This document shows, in pieces, positions 10,801 to 16,613 of a stretch of DNA of 45,223 bases; position 1 is the stretch's first letter, and each line of letters begins with the position of its first letter. The stretch lies in the NCBI GenBank assembly GCA_964578975.1, contig CAZOFA010000007.1, forward strand, positions 1-45,223, given 5' to 3'. The notes below the pieces were generated by a model that saw nothing but the letters and a program-made list of their open reading frames with translations, was not told the origin of the DNA and ran no database searches. Source of the DNA: CAYRUP01 sp964578975. GTDB lineage: Bacteria > Pseudomonadota > Gammaproteobacteria > DSM-16500. The translations under genes were made by a program, and so were the position numbers.

Positions 10801-12633
10801 NNNNNNNNNNNNNNNNNNNNNNNNNNNNNNNNNNNGACATTAGGTTCCGATGCATCGTTAAATGGTTCAGCCGTTACATTAACCAATGTCGCAGGTGCAA
10901 CACATAGCTTAGCGTTAATTGGTACCTCGATATTAAACGGCGCAATCACTGGACTCAACACATTAAATACCGGTGCAGTTACATTGAATAACGGCAATGT
11001 GACCAGCAGCGGTGCGCAATCATATGGTGCTGCAACATTGGGTGCTGATGCAACATTAAATGGTTCAGCCATTACATTAAGCAGTGTCACAGGTGCAACA
11101 CATAGCTTAGCGTTAATCGGTGCCTCGGTATTAAACGGCGCAATCACTGGACTCAACACATTAAATACCGGTGCAGTCACATTTAATAACGGCAATGTGA
11201 CGAGCACGGGTGTCCAATCTTACGGTGCAGCAACCTTAAACGCACCCACCGTATTAACCTCAAATAATGGCAATATTAACTTTAATACGACTCTATCCGG
11301 CGGCTCACAATCATTAACATTAGCGGGAGGCACGGGTGGTAACCATGTGTTTACGATAAATGACGTTGCATCGTTAGGTACATTAACAGTCAACGGCAAT
11401 TCATCTGTTACGAATACATTGGCCTTATTAACAGGCACGGGCACGAATACCTGGACAGTCACTAATAATGGTACTGGAACAATTGCAGCAACTAATATGA
11501 CAAGCGGTGGATTTAGTAATATTCAAAATTTAACTGGTGGTGCTGCAACCAACGACTTCGTATTTAATAATAATGCCACGCTGACGGGCAATGTCGTGGG
11601 CGGTGGCAGTGGCACAAACAATACGTTAACATTCAGTGCTTATTCAGCACCTGTCACCGTCAATCTTTCGCAAAATACCGCACCTGGCATTATCGGCGGC
11701 AGCTTTAGCAATATTAATAACTTCGCCGGTTCTGGTACAAACAGTAATCTGGTTGGTGCATCAAATACAACTTGGACAATCAATAACACCAACGCAGGAA
11801 CTGCAGACGCGGCTCATTTTAGTGGTTTCGGTAATTTAACCGGTAGTACCGGCACAAATAATTTCGTATTGACCAATGCTGGAAATATTGGTGGCTCGAT
11901 CACAGGTGGTAGTGGTTCCAATACCTTAACCGTTGCAACTGCCAATGCAGACTGGACTGTCAGTGGTGCGAATACAGGAAGTATTGCAGGTGTCGTGGGT
12001 GGATTCTCGAATATTCAAAACTTAACCGGCGGCACTGGAACAAATACGTTTAACTTTACGGGCAATAGCAGTGTCAGCGGATTGATTAACGGTGGTAATA
12101 CGACCCAAACCAATGTCGTCAATTACAACGGATACAATGGAGCGATCACGTTGGCATTAGCCGTACCCACTTCTGGAAATGAATTAAATACAGGGACAGT
12201 CAACAATAACGCCTCGAGCCAGATTGGTTCATTTACCCAAGTACAAGAAGTGGTTGGAACGGCTAACGGACAAAGTGTATTGATATTACCTAATAAACCC
12301 AACGTTTCTGTCACTTACACAAACCCCAGCCATACTTCAGGTTTTGTCGATGATCCGTTCTTCTTTATTAACATGCGTGCACAAACGGCACCCATACCGC
12401 CACCTAATCCAACACCTAATCCAAGCGTCACGACAGATGTGTCGCAAATCATTACACCTTTCACAAAAAATCCGCCTGATACGCGCGTCACATCAACGGA
12501 TTCAATAGACCAAATGATCAATGGCATTTTACAACAAGAAATTGATTTAGATAATAACGCGTTGTTTATCGATTGCTATCACTACGATAAAAAATCGGAA
12601 TGCAAAAAATTGGTGTTGAGTAATAATGAATAG
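1801..12633 (+). CDS. Giant two-partner-secretion exoprotein (TpsA, filamentous haemagglutinin-like adhesin)
   Basis: About 3,610 residues as assembled, with one internal gap. Residues 1-30 are a signal peptide ending LTLANP. Residues 31-140 form a TPS secretion domain: NPTGGVVTAGSASI, then WQSFNIAADEKTHFVQP, IALNRI, GSLTSNGKIILVNQAGIYFG and VGGIIASTSD are the hallmarks of FhaB/HpmA/HMW-type proteins exported by an Omp85-like TpsB pore. A GLAGNWLIDPENVTI segment typical of such exoproteins follows near residue 430. The rest is Gly/Ala/Thr/Ser/Asn-rich beta-helix repeats: about eight 75-residue units (roughly 4949-6960), about four 82-residue units (8340-9120) and a 66/161-residue family (10030-11230). 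The C-terminus has a proline-rich linker and a cysteine pair (C3592, C3601). No TpsB gene is nearby. Likely role is a surface adhesin; the target is unknown. Confidence 0.88.
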   Translation: MLPIRTDLQKWVKNLTVLTVSFVFSSLTLANPTGGVVTAGSASIQQTPGVTQINQSSQKAIIDWQSFNIAADEKTHFVQPNSSSIALNRISPTQGASQIYGSLTSNGKIILVNQAGIYFGPSARVDVGGIIASTSDISNSNFLSGNYSFDKPSPYAGSIINKGAIKTADYGLVALIGTSVENDGYIHARLGNVVLASGNKFTIDLYGDQLINFSVDEAASSAGYDQHGNRLSNGVSNTGSVIADGGTILMTGKAARGVVDNVVNMTGVAQARSVHQRRGEIILGGDESGLTYVSGKVIATGGKNKKGGTVKILGNQIAVDKNALINVSGDKGGGTVLIGGNAHGAGPEQNADYLFFSKGATVLANALTAGDGGKVVLWSNKYTQFYGTINAMGGTESGNGGWVETSSHGSLAMDGSQGSASARSADGLAGNWLIDPENVTISSSATTNPPGSNFNGAGTFIPVSDTSNVLNTDIINKLNAGTSVNITTGATGAQAGTITLNAPISWSNATASLTLTAASNIILNSNITNSITGATNGVTLNANNGASNIIFNSGSTGVTTNGSPQVYTGAITISSGANVSLVTGAATLSISGDINGPGDFTISSNRPMTLTTGNVGANTALNSFAVRSPSGGGSLVIGSNSTGLNVTTTGNQVYNTSITTALTGAGQSQLFLNAGTNSPGTGSIAININIGPGSGSLGEVQLQAAGGITLSCVGTCNPANPLISADSLFTFSPTTLGTNIILTSANVSTATNGFNNTFSGNFGLTLNQGTGANSVFNSNINIGSITTNANGTITYGNGGGISVVTSGAQTYANNVAIGGNNTTLNGSTISLASGKTLAAGADNLTILATTMSFNGGANSITGTGTLTLGTSTANDTIGVSGGTGNLQITSGSAATVIGALKLGAGGFSSLTIGQTGTTGDMIIGGATNFGTETVLLNGGSITDTGTNTITAGSLSLTANTASTGTIGTNAGSALDVAASNLTLNTNNSNAFVNTTTAVTFAGTSAVGTGAVNINGSNSISETGSITQTAGGGANVITTGGFAISLNQINAFTGAVALTNTGANNVTLNNTGTALSLAASSVGSGTLTLTGAGITQTGAITQAASAGAVTLSAGAHAITLTSANSFTGAVGLSNIGANNISVTNGSSVLNIGSSTIGTGTLTLTGVGVTQSAAISQAASSGAVTINAGAGVITLNNASNNFTGAVGLNNSGANAVTLVNNASLTLGASTLGTGTLSIQGIGVTQSGAITQTAGAGTVSINGGTGVITLTNAGNIFRNAVSLNNSGANDVSLTNSIALSLGASTVGSGALSLNGVGITQTGAISQANSAGAVTITGNAGVITLNNNSNNFTGVVSLTNSGTNDVAFTNNATTTTLGTSSFGQNLTLTVANSVSEQGALTVPGTTTFAGLASPTDFLLSTQANNLTGAISFTGTVTNIRDFALENTNATPNTPTFTTLTNLRNLTLNYTAAAITFPTAITLTNSGNLTATGVGISQTGALVVPGTSSFTAGANAITLASASNNFTGAVTLSNSGANNVSLRSLGALSVAASNVGSGTLTLQGVGLSETGAITQAVGGGAVTLTANAGAIALNSANIFRGAVSFTNSGGNNVSINDTTVPLSIGTSSVGTGTLSLTGVGVTQTGAITQASSAGAVTINAGAGVITLGSANSLTGAISLNNSGTNNASLTNSNASGTILGTSTLGQNLALTSSNSVTQTGVITVPGTFSASLTAGAVNLNSLSNVITTLGAITAPGGFNLTNGNNPTTVNGNISTTNNAVSINTGTGAYSQNNNDNISSGSGAITIIADSVNIGNSGNNAFTTTGALTLKPSTASTAMSLAGSPASAFDLTSAEITALTGGVTGAGTVTIGDTGASTGTMTIGGAVNFGTPFVTLGAGNFADPAGSVITANSLNFNPRLTGVGTSLNPVAILVNNLTINQGNNASAFFTSTGGINFGSFGTNVGLGLISLNSGGAITQSGTIVSGDVVATASGGVVLSNASNTVWEFSANNSTSGNIQLATQGSGYFIVDSITQSGSGSISITNTGGAYAVVGPISSNVGDITLTAASNMIFNTTSTHVLTTTSGNINLNSAGNTITLFSSGASNNINTTGGNINLNGPVSLSSNTTFNAGSGNISFTSTLGGASALSATTSGSGVTTFGDTVSGLTSVAVTGTAAINNTGVTTTGAQTYNNAVTLGAGSLTTLTSSNGGITFGGTINGPQGLSIANSSGAITFNSGAVVGGSSALTSLLIGTGNNTAINSTGITTSGSQTYNSPVTLGASSATSFASTGGSGITFGSTVNGPQALSIANNSGAVTFSGAVGGSSALTSLLISGTGNTASINGASIKTSGSQTYNSAVTLGAGTTLTSTGAGGITFGNILNGTQVLNIANSSGTVTFSGIVGAVNALTSLSIGTSDTTNINTTGITTSGTQTYNTAVNLGSDTTLSTTNNAVNFVSSVANTIARSLTISTGNAAISLTGSVGSGTALNALTLNSTGTTTIGNTVSAASITTNAGGTTVINGNNLTTTGLQTYNDAVSFGGATASRTLSADSLTLASTLNANANNLNIFTDTAVTFSGGALSVTGTGALQLAPVTSTRSIGINGAAGNLSISPTDLAALGTGFSLLTIGQSGQSGTITIPTVAFSVPTTIQSSSISASGNISTSGANALTLTGPVTLSGASTFSSTTGNINFQNTIAGGTNTLATSTSGSGITTFSNTLSGLSTVTTTGTTAINGGSVTTSGAQSFDVATLGADTTLTGSSITLSNVTGGTHSLALSGSSILNGVISGLTTLNTGAVTFNNGNVTSSGAQSYGAATLGANAVLATTDSSVSFTSSISNSSAHDITINSGAGAINFSGNIGSGTAVGAIALTNSNTTTFGGTVSAASLSSGATAINGGSITTSGTQSYGNATLGADSTLTGSSITMSNVTGGTHSLALSGSSILNGSISGLTTLNTGAVTFNNGNVTSSGAQSYGAATLGANAVLXXXXXXXXXXXXXXXXXXXXXXXXXXXXXXXXXXTLGSDASLNGSAVTLTNVAGATHSLALIGTSILNGAITGLNTLNTGAVTLNNGNVTSSGAQSYGAATLGADATLNGSAITLSSVTGATHSLALIGASVLNGAITGLNTLNTGAVTFNNGNVTSTGVQSYGAATLNAPTVLTSNNGNINFNTTLSGGSQSLTLAGGTGGNHVFTINDVASLGTLTVNGNSSVTNTLALLTGTGTNTWTVTNNGTGTIAATNMTSGGFSNIQNLTGGAATNDFVFNNNATLTGNVVGGGSGTNNTLTFSAYSAPVTVNLSQNTAPGIIGGSFSNINNFAGSGTNSNLVGASNTTWTINNTNAGTADAAHFSGFGNLTGSTGTNNFVLTNAGNIGGSITGGSGSNTLTVATANADWTVSGANTGSIAGVVGGFSNIQNLTGGTGTNTFNFTGNSSVSGLINGGNTTQTNVVNYNGYNGAITLALAVPTSGNELNTGTVNNNASSQIGSFTQVQEVVGTANGQSVLILPNKPNVSVTYTNPSHTSGFVDDPFFFINMRAQTAPIPPPNPTPNPSVTTDVSQIITPFTKNPPDTRVTSTDSIDQMINGILQQEIDLDNNALFIDCYHYDKKSECKKLVLSNNE
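4949..6960 (+). repeat. About eight degenerate 75-residue (225-bp) repeats in the exoprotein
   Basis: Units begin (F/I)(T/R)GAV.L.NSGANNV.L and continue through a GTLTLTG.G.TQ.GAI.QA core to AGAGVITL. Eight copies are recognisable. Five run in tandem (about 4949-5940); the other three follow a divergent spacer (about 6357-6960). The copies differ enough at base level to assemble well. They are expected to form rungs of the beta-helix. Confidence 0.75.
8340..9120 (+). repeat. About four 82-residue repeats in the exoprotein
   Basis: The motif series GITFG..(I/V)NG.Q.L.IAN.SG..TFSG, then SALTSL.I, then T.GSQTYN..VTLGA recurs roughly every 82 codons. This family is distinct from the GAV.L.NSGANNV family upstream. 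Unit boundaries are approximate. Confidence 0.65.
10030..11230 (+). repeat. Near-identical 66-residue and 161-residue repeats with an assembly gap
   Basis: A 66-codon unit (TLGAD..L.GS.ITLSNVTG, then THSLAL, then NTGAVTFNNGNVTSSG) alternates with a 95-codon insert, giving a composite period of 483 bp. The 52 bases before the N run (10684-10735) are identical to 10201-10252. The assembly breaks exactly here, as expected for a near-perfect repeat. Confidence 0.75.
10736..10835. other. Assembly gap (100 N) inside the exoprotein gene
   Basis: Exactly 100 unknown bases, probably a placeholder of unspecified true size. If the missing part copies the equivalent upstream segment (10253-10511), the real length is 259 bases. 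Both 100 and 259 leave the same reading frame, which explains why the frame stays open across the Ns. Confidence 0.9.
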
Positions 12634-12638
12634 CAAAG

Positions 12639-13673
12639 CTAGCCACCCATTTTCAACTTTTCCCAGTAATCCTCATACAATTGCAGCGCTGTATCACTGA
12701 TGTCTTCTTGCAGCTCGCCATGGCGCAATACTTCTCGTGATGGATAAATGATAGGATTGTTTCGCACATTGGCGGGCAATAATTTTCGTGCGGCAAGATT
12801 AGCTGTCGCGAAATTATTATTTAATACAATTTGTTTCGCTACATCCGGTCGCAACATAAAATTTAAAAATTTATACGCATTTTCTCGATGGGGCGGATTT
12901 TTCGGGATCGCAAAACAATCGACGTACAACACAAAACCTTGTTTAGGCAAAATATATTCCAAATTGGCATTTTCTTTTTTGGATTTATAGAGATCGCCAT
13001 CCCACGCCATGCCGATTGTCGCATCTTCATCAATCATAATGGTGATGACGCCATCACTTTTATAAAGTTTGATATTCGGAATCAGTTCTTGCAATTTGAG
13101 ATAGGCTTTTCTGATGTGAGCAGGATCACTGTCATTAATCGAATAGCCCAACACATGTAATGCTACGGCGAACACTTCGCGCGAATCATCTAACAACATC
13201 AATTGATTTTCAAATCTGGGATCCCAGAGATCAGACCATTTCGTGAGAGTTTTTGGATTAAAATAATTTTTATTGACAAAAATCCCCGTGGTTCCCCAAA
13301 TAAAAGGAACATTGTAACGCGCATGAGGATCATATTTCCGATCGATAAATTCAGGATCTACATTTTTAAAATTCGATAATTTGGTGTGATCGATCGGTTC
13401 CAACATATTTTGTTTACGCATACGCTCCACATAATAGCTCGACGGTTCAATCACATCATAACCCGCATTTGGCGTCGCATTCAGTTTGCTATACATGGTT
13501 TCATTGCTGTCATACGTTGAAAAATTGACTTTGATCCCCGTTTCTTTTTCAAATTGTTGTATCGCAAATTCAGGAATAACACCTGACCAGGTGTAAAGAT
13601 TTAACACGTTATCAGCCGCGAATGTGGTTGCGGTTAAAAAAATACTGCAAAACATGAGGCATAGCGCTCTCAT
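12639..13673 (-). CDS. potD: Spermidine/putrescine-binding periplasmic protein PotD
   Basis: Periplasmic polyamine-binding component of the PotABCD importer, 344 residues. It has a signal peptide (MRALCLMFCSIFL, cleavage near TTFA), then VLNLYTWSGVIPEF, YDVIEPSSYYVERM, DEDATIGMAWDGDL and NAYKFLNFMLRPD, all usual PotD landmarks. The start at 13673 is chosen because its ATG overlaps the potC stop as ATGA and begins the signal peptide. It is the last gene of potA-potB-potC-potD. Its stop lies only five bases from the stop of the convergent exoprotein gene. A second potD lies beyond that gene at 121-1161. Confidence 0.95.
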   Translation of the reverse strand: MRALCLMFCSIFLTATTFAADNVLNLYTWSGVIPEFAIQQFEKETGIKVNFSTYDSNETMYSKLNATPNAGYDVIEPSSYYVERMRKQNMLEPIDHTKLSNFKNVDPEFIDRKYDPHARYNVPFIWGTTGIFVNKNYFNPKTLTKWSDLWDPRFENQLMLLDDSREVFAVALHVLGYSINDSDPAHIRKAYLKLQELIPNIKLYKSDGVITIMIDEDATIGMAWDGDLYKSKKENANLEYILPKQGFVLYVDCFAIPKNPPHRENAYKFLNFMLRPDVAKQIVLNNNFATANLAARKLLPANVRNNPIIYPSREVLRHGELQEDISDTALQLYEDYWEKLKMGG

Positions 13674-14437
13674 GGTTTTTTCCTCAACACTAATTGGGAA
13701 AGCAGAATCAGCACAAGCGTTAATAAAAATGTCACACTGCATAACGCATTGATTTCGGGCTTCACGCCGAGACGTACCATGGAGTAAATTTTTAACGGTA
13801 AAATTTCAAAATCAGGACCTGCCACAAAATAACTAATAATGACATCATCCAGCGACAGGGTGAAACTCAATAACCAGCCAGATAACAAAGCAGGCCATAA
13901 TAACGGCAAAATAATACGCGAAAAAATCACGGTGTCTGTGGCACCTAAATCTTTGGCCGCTTCAAAAATGTAATGATCGAAACTCACAATACGGCTATAA
14001 ACCGTGACGACAACGAAGGGGATGCAAAAGGTAATATGTGCCAGTAACAAGCTCCAAAATCCCAACGTGATTTTCACCAAACTAAATAAAATTAACAGTG
14101 AAATCCCCATCACGATGTCGGGTGAGAGAATTAAAATAAAAACAAGCCCATACAAGATTTCTCGCCCGCGAAATTCATAACGATAAAGACTAATAGCCGC
14201 AAGTGCACCAATCCACATCGCAATGGAGGCAGCGACGATACCGAGTATCAGGGAGTGAAAAACGGCAATCCACAAATCCGTATCAGAAAATAATTCTTGA
14301 TACCAACGCACTGAAAACCCATGCCAAACCAGTGAATATTGCGCGTTATTAAATGAATAAATAATTAATACAATAATGGGTATATAAAAGAATAGATAAA
14401 TAGAGCTGAGATAGGCATTCACAGGATAATTTTTCAT
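13670..14437 (-). CDS. potC: Spermidine/putrescine ABC transporter permease PotC
   Basis: Inner-membrane permease of the polyamine importer, 255 residues from the ATG at 14437. That ATG overlaps the potB stop (ATGA) and begins MKNYPVNAYLSSIYLFFYIP; a longer reading from 14476 would add thirteen unlikely residues. About six hydrophobic segments are visible. The cytoplasmic EAA loop that contacts PotA reads EAAKDLGATDTVIFSRIILP. The gene sits between potB and potD with four-base overlaps at both ends, which indicates translational coupling. Confidence 0.94.
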   Translation of the reverse strand: MKNYPVNAYLSSIYLFFYIPIIVLIIYSFNNAQYSLVWHGFSVRWYQELFSDTDLWIAVFHSLILGIVAASIAMWIGALAAISLYRYEFRGREILYGLVFILILSPDIVMGISLLILFSLVKITLGFWSLLLAHITFCIPFVVVTVYSRIVSFDHYIFEAAKDLGATDTVIFSRIILPLLWPALLSGWLLSFTLSLDDVIISYFVAGPDFEILPLKIYSMVRLGVKPEINALCSVTFLLTLVLILLSQLVLRKKP

Positions 14438-15288
14438 ATGAAATCCTGCGCTTGATTGCTGCGTGTCGAGCGCCAATAAATCAGGAGCAACACTGCGAGC
14501 ATTAACGTGAAGACGATGCTAATTGCAGATCCCAGCGGCCAATTTTGTGCGATTAAAAATTGATTTTGAATTAAATTACCCAGCAAAATAGATTTTGATC
14601 CGCCCAGTAAATCGGGAATATAGAAGAGCGTCATAGCGGGTAAAAACACCAGAATACAACCAGACAAAATGCCGGGTAAGGTCAACGGTAAAATCACTTT
14701 TCTGAATGTCGTAATCCGATTCGCACCCAAATCGCGCGCAGCATCAATTAAACGACCATCCAGACGCTCGATGTTGGTCAACAACGGTAAAATCATGAAT
14801 GGCAATAAGTTGTAAACTAATCCGACCATCACTGCGGTATCGGTAAACAAGAGTGGCAGTGGTTTATCAATAATTCCAGTCCACAATAAAAGAGAGTTAA
14901 TCAAACCTTTTGGTTTCAAAATCGTGATCATGGAATAACTGCGGATGAGCGAACTCGTCCAAAAGGGAATGATAATTAATAAAATTAATAAACTTTTCAT
15001 CCCGTTTTCCAAGCGCGCGATCACATACGCGAATGGATAGCCCACAATCAGACAGATCAATGTGCAAATGCCGGCGATATAAAACGATTCTTTAAAAATG
15101 CGTAAATAAATCGAGTGATTCAGTTGAAAATAATTGGCAAGCGTAAAAGGTAATTCAAGCAAATGCGCATCGCTATGACTTAAAAAACTCGCAAGCGTCA
15201 CGAGACCAAATGGCACCAGGGCAAAAATGACGAGCCAAATCCAAATGATGGAGAGCGAAACTTGTTTAAATAACCGATCACGTTTCAT
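14434..15288 (-). CDS. potB: Spermidine/putrescine ABC transporter permease PotB
   Basis: Inner-membrane permease paired with PotC, 284 residues. It starts MKRDRLFKQVSLSIIWIWL, has about six membrane segments, and its EAA-type loop reads DAARDLGANRITTFRKVILP before the last spans. The gene overlaps the end of potA by 11 bases and the start of potC by four. Length and order match the standard PotABCD system. Substrate preference (spermidine or putrescine) cannot be read from the sequence. Confidence 0.94.
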   Translation of the reverse strand: MKRDRLFKQVSLSIIWIWLVIFALVPFGLVTLASFLSHSDAHLLELPFTLANYFQLNHSIYLRIFKESFYIAGICTLICLIVGYPFAYVIARLENGMKSLLILLIIIPFWTSSLIRSYSMITILKPKGLINSLLLWTGIIDKPLPLLFTDTAVMVGLVYNLLPFMILPLLTNIERLDGRLIDAARDLGANRITTFRKVILPLTLPGILSGCILVFLPAMTLFYIPDLLGGSKSILLGNLIQNQFLIAQNWPLGSAISIVFTLMLAVLLLIYWRSTRSNQAQDFI

Positions 15289-16372
15289 GCGGCAAGATCA
15301 CCTCCCACCCAGAGAGCCAAGTCGTCCATACTTTTTCACCGATGGCATATTCTAAGCGGTCATCATCCTCATCAAAAAATTCAGTCGCAGCGACAATTTG
15401 ATTGTTGGATAAACGAACCATGAGATCGACTGTTGTTCCTTTGTAAATAACTTCTTCCACCACGCCGGGAAACATATTATGTGTATCATCCACTTCAGAA
15501 GAATCCCAAACGCGCAAATCTTCGGGTCGCACTAAAATATGCGCATGCTGACCGGGGGTAAATTGACGTGAACTTTTTACTAAACGTTCTTTGCCTTGGA
15601 TATTAACGGTGACTTTGTTTTCATTCACTGCAGTGACTTCACATTCAAAAATATTCACTTCGCCGATGAATGTGGCGACGGTCAGATTTTGTGGTTTTTC
15701 ATACACTTGTCTGGGCGTGCCAATTTGTTCTATGCCACCTTCATTCATCACGACGACACGATCAGACATGGATAACGCTTCTTCTTGATCATGCGTGACA
15801 AAAATAAATGTGATGCCTAATTTACGTTGCAATTGTTTCAATTCAATTTGCATCGTCTTACGCAAGCGATAATCCAGCGAACTCAATGGCTCATCCAGCA
15901 ATAACACGAGCGGACGATTCACCACCGCACGCGCGATTGCGACACGTTGTTGTTGACCACCGCTCAATTGCTCAGGTTTGCGTTGAGCGTATTTCTCGAG
16001 TTTCACAATTTTTAACGCTTCACTCACGCGCTCATCAATTTCTTTTTTCGGCACGCGATGACAGCGCAGACCAAAAGCGACATTGTTGTAAACCGTCATA
16101 TGTGGAAAGAGTGCGTAGCTTTGAAAAACATTGTGTACATGACGCAAATGCGGCGGCAAACCATCGACATTTTTGCCGTTAATAAAAATGGTGCCAGTTG
16201 TCGGTTTTTCAAAACCGGAAATCAAACGCAGCAAGGTTGTTTTGCCACAACCGGAAGGACCGAGCAACGTGAGAAACTCGCCGTTTCTGACTTCAAGATT
16301 GATATCGTACAGAATCTGATGATCATGAATCGCTTTCGATACGCCTCTTAGTTCAATTACATTTTCTGTCAT
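15278..16372 (-). CDS. potA: Spermidine/putrescine ABC transporter ATP-binding protein PotA
   Basis: ATPase that powers polyamine import, 364 residues. Walker A is GPSGCGKT (residues 38-45), the ABC signature LSGGQQQR (136-143), Walker B LVLLLDE (155-161), and the switch histidine lies in FVTHDQEEA (H194). A C-terminal TOBE-type domain (about 235-360) is typical of PotA and MalK-like ATPases that bind regulatory ligands. It is the first gene of the operon. Its promoter must lie in the 241-base region shared with purL, but I could not identify it. Confidence 0.95.
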   Translation of the reverse strand: MTENVIELRGVSKAIHDHQILYDINLEVRNGEFLTLLGPSGCGKTTLLRLISGFEKPTTGTIFINGKNVDGLPPHLRHVHNVFQSYALFPHMTVYNNVAFGLRCHRVPKKEIDERVSEALKIVKLEKYAQRKPEQLSGGQQQRVAIARAVVNRPLVLLLDEPLSSLDYRLRKTMQIELKQLQRKLGITFIFVTHDQEEALSMSDRVVVMNEGGIEQIGTPRQVYEKPQNLTVATFIGEVNIFECEVTAVNENKVTVNIQGKERLVKSSRQFTPGQHAHILVRPEDLRVWDSSEVDDTHNMFPGVVEEVIYKGTTVDLMVRLSNNQIVAATEFFDEDDDRLEYAIGEKVWTTWLSGWEVILPHET

Positions 16373-16462
16373 TTTCTGTTGCGGTCTCCGAACAAAACTA
16401 TGGGGCTTATTGTATTGGAAGTCAGATGGATCTACTAGTATCTTTTTTTGAAATCGTGCCCG

Positions 16463-16492
16463 CGTGCGTGCTCGTGCCCGCGCACGTTTTTT
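16463..16492 (+). terminator. Terminator-like hairpin plus T-run in the purL leader
   Basis: CGTGCG (16463-16468) pairs with CGCACG (16481-16486) and is followed directly by TTTTTT (16487-16492), the form of an intrinsic terminator on the plus strand. No plus-strand gene ends nearby, because potA runs the other way. It therefore either attenuates a transcript that starts upstream and runs toward purL, or is a chance product of the GC-rich 18-bp direct repeat here (CGTGCCCGCG at 16455 and 16473). Confidence 0.4.
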
Positions 16493-16514
16493 CCCTGATT
16501 TTTAAATTTGAAAA

Positions 16515-16530
16515 GATGTACACGTACATC
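16515..16530. promoter_or_regulatory. Dyad-symmetric candidate operator upstream of purL
   Basis: GATGTAC-AC-GTACATC is a perfect 7-bp inverted repeat around two bases, 84 bases before the purL start and between the divergent potA and purL genes. It does not resemble the E. coli PurR box. It could bind a dimeric regulator of either operon. Confidence 0.35.
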
Positions 16531-16613
16531 CAACCTGAAGAGAGAAAATCATCGCCGAACACATGAATTCATGCTATCTTAGCGGCCTAAAACGCACGAG
16601 GAGTTTTTACAGA

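Noticed and set aside
3048..12527. Many long open frames on the minus strand opposite the exoprotein gene (for example 9732-10493 and 6276-6935)
   Set aside because: They translate the repeat array backwards into low-complexity Pro/Val/Ala strings, lack ribosome sites and domains, and vanish where the repeats end. They are shadows of the exoprotein gene.
13674..13742. Longer potD start, 23 residues upstream
   Set aside because: It would put an unlikely sequence before a clear signal peptide, and the ATG at 13673 makes the same four-base overlap seen between potB and potC.
15886..16351. Two plus-strand frames (97-98 codons) opposite potA
   Set aside because: They have no recognisable domain and lie fully within the strongly conserved potA gene.
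16563..16613. Upstream in-frame start for purL, adding 17 residues
   Set aside because: It has no ribosome site, whereas GAGGAG precedes the ATG at 16614 and the family N-terminus begins near there.
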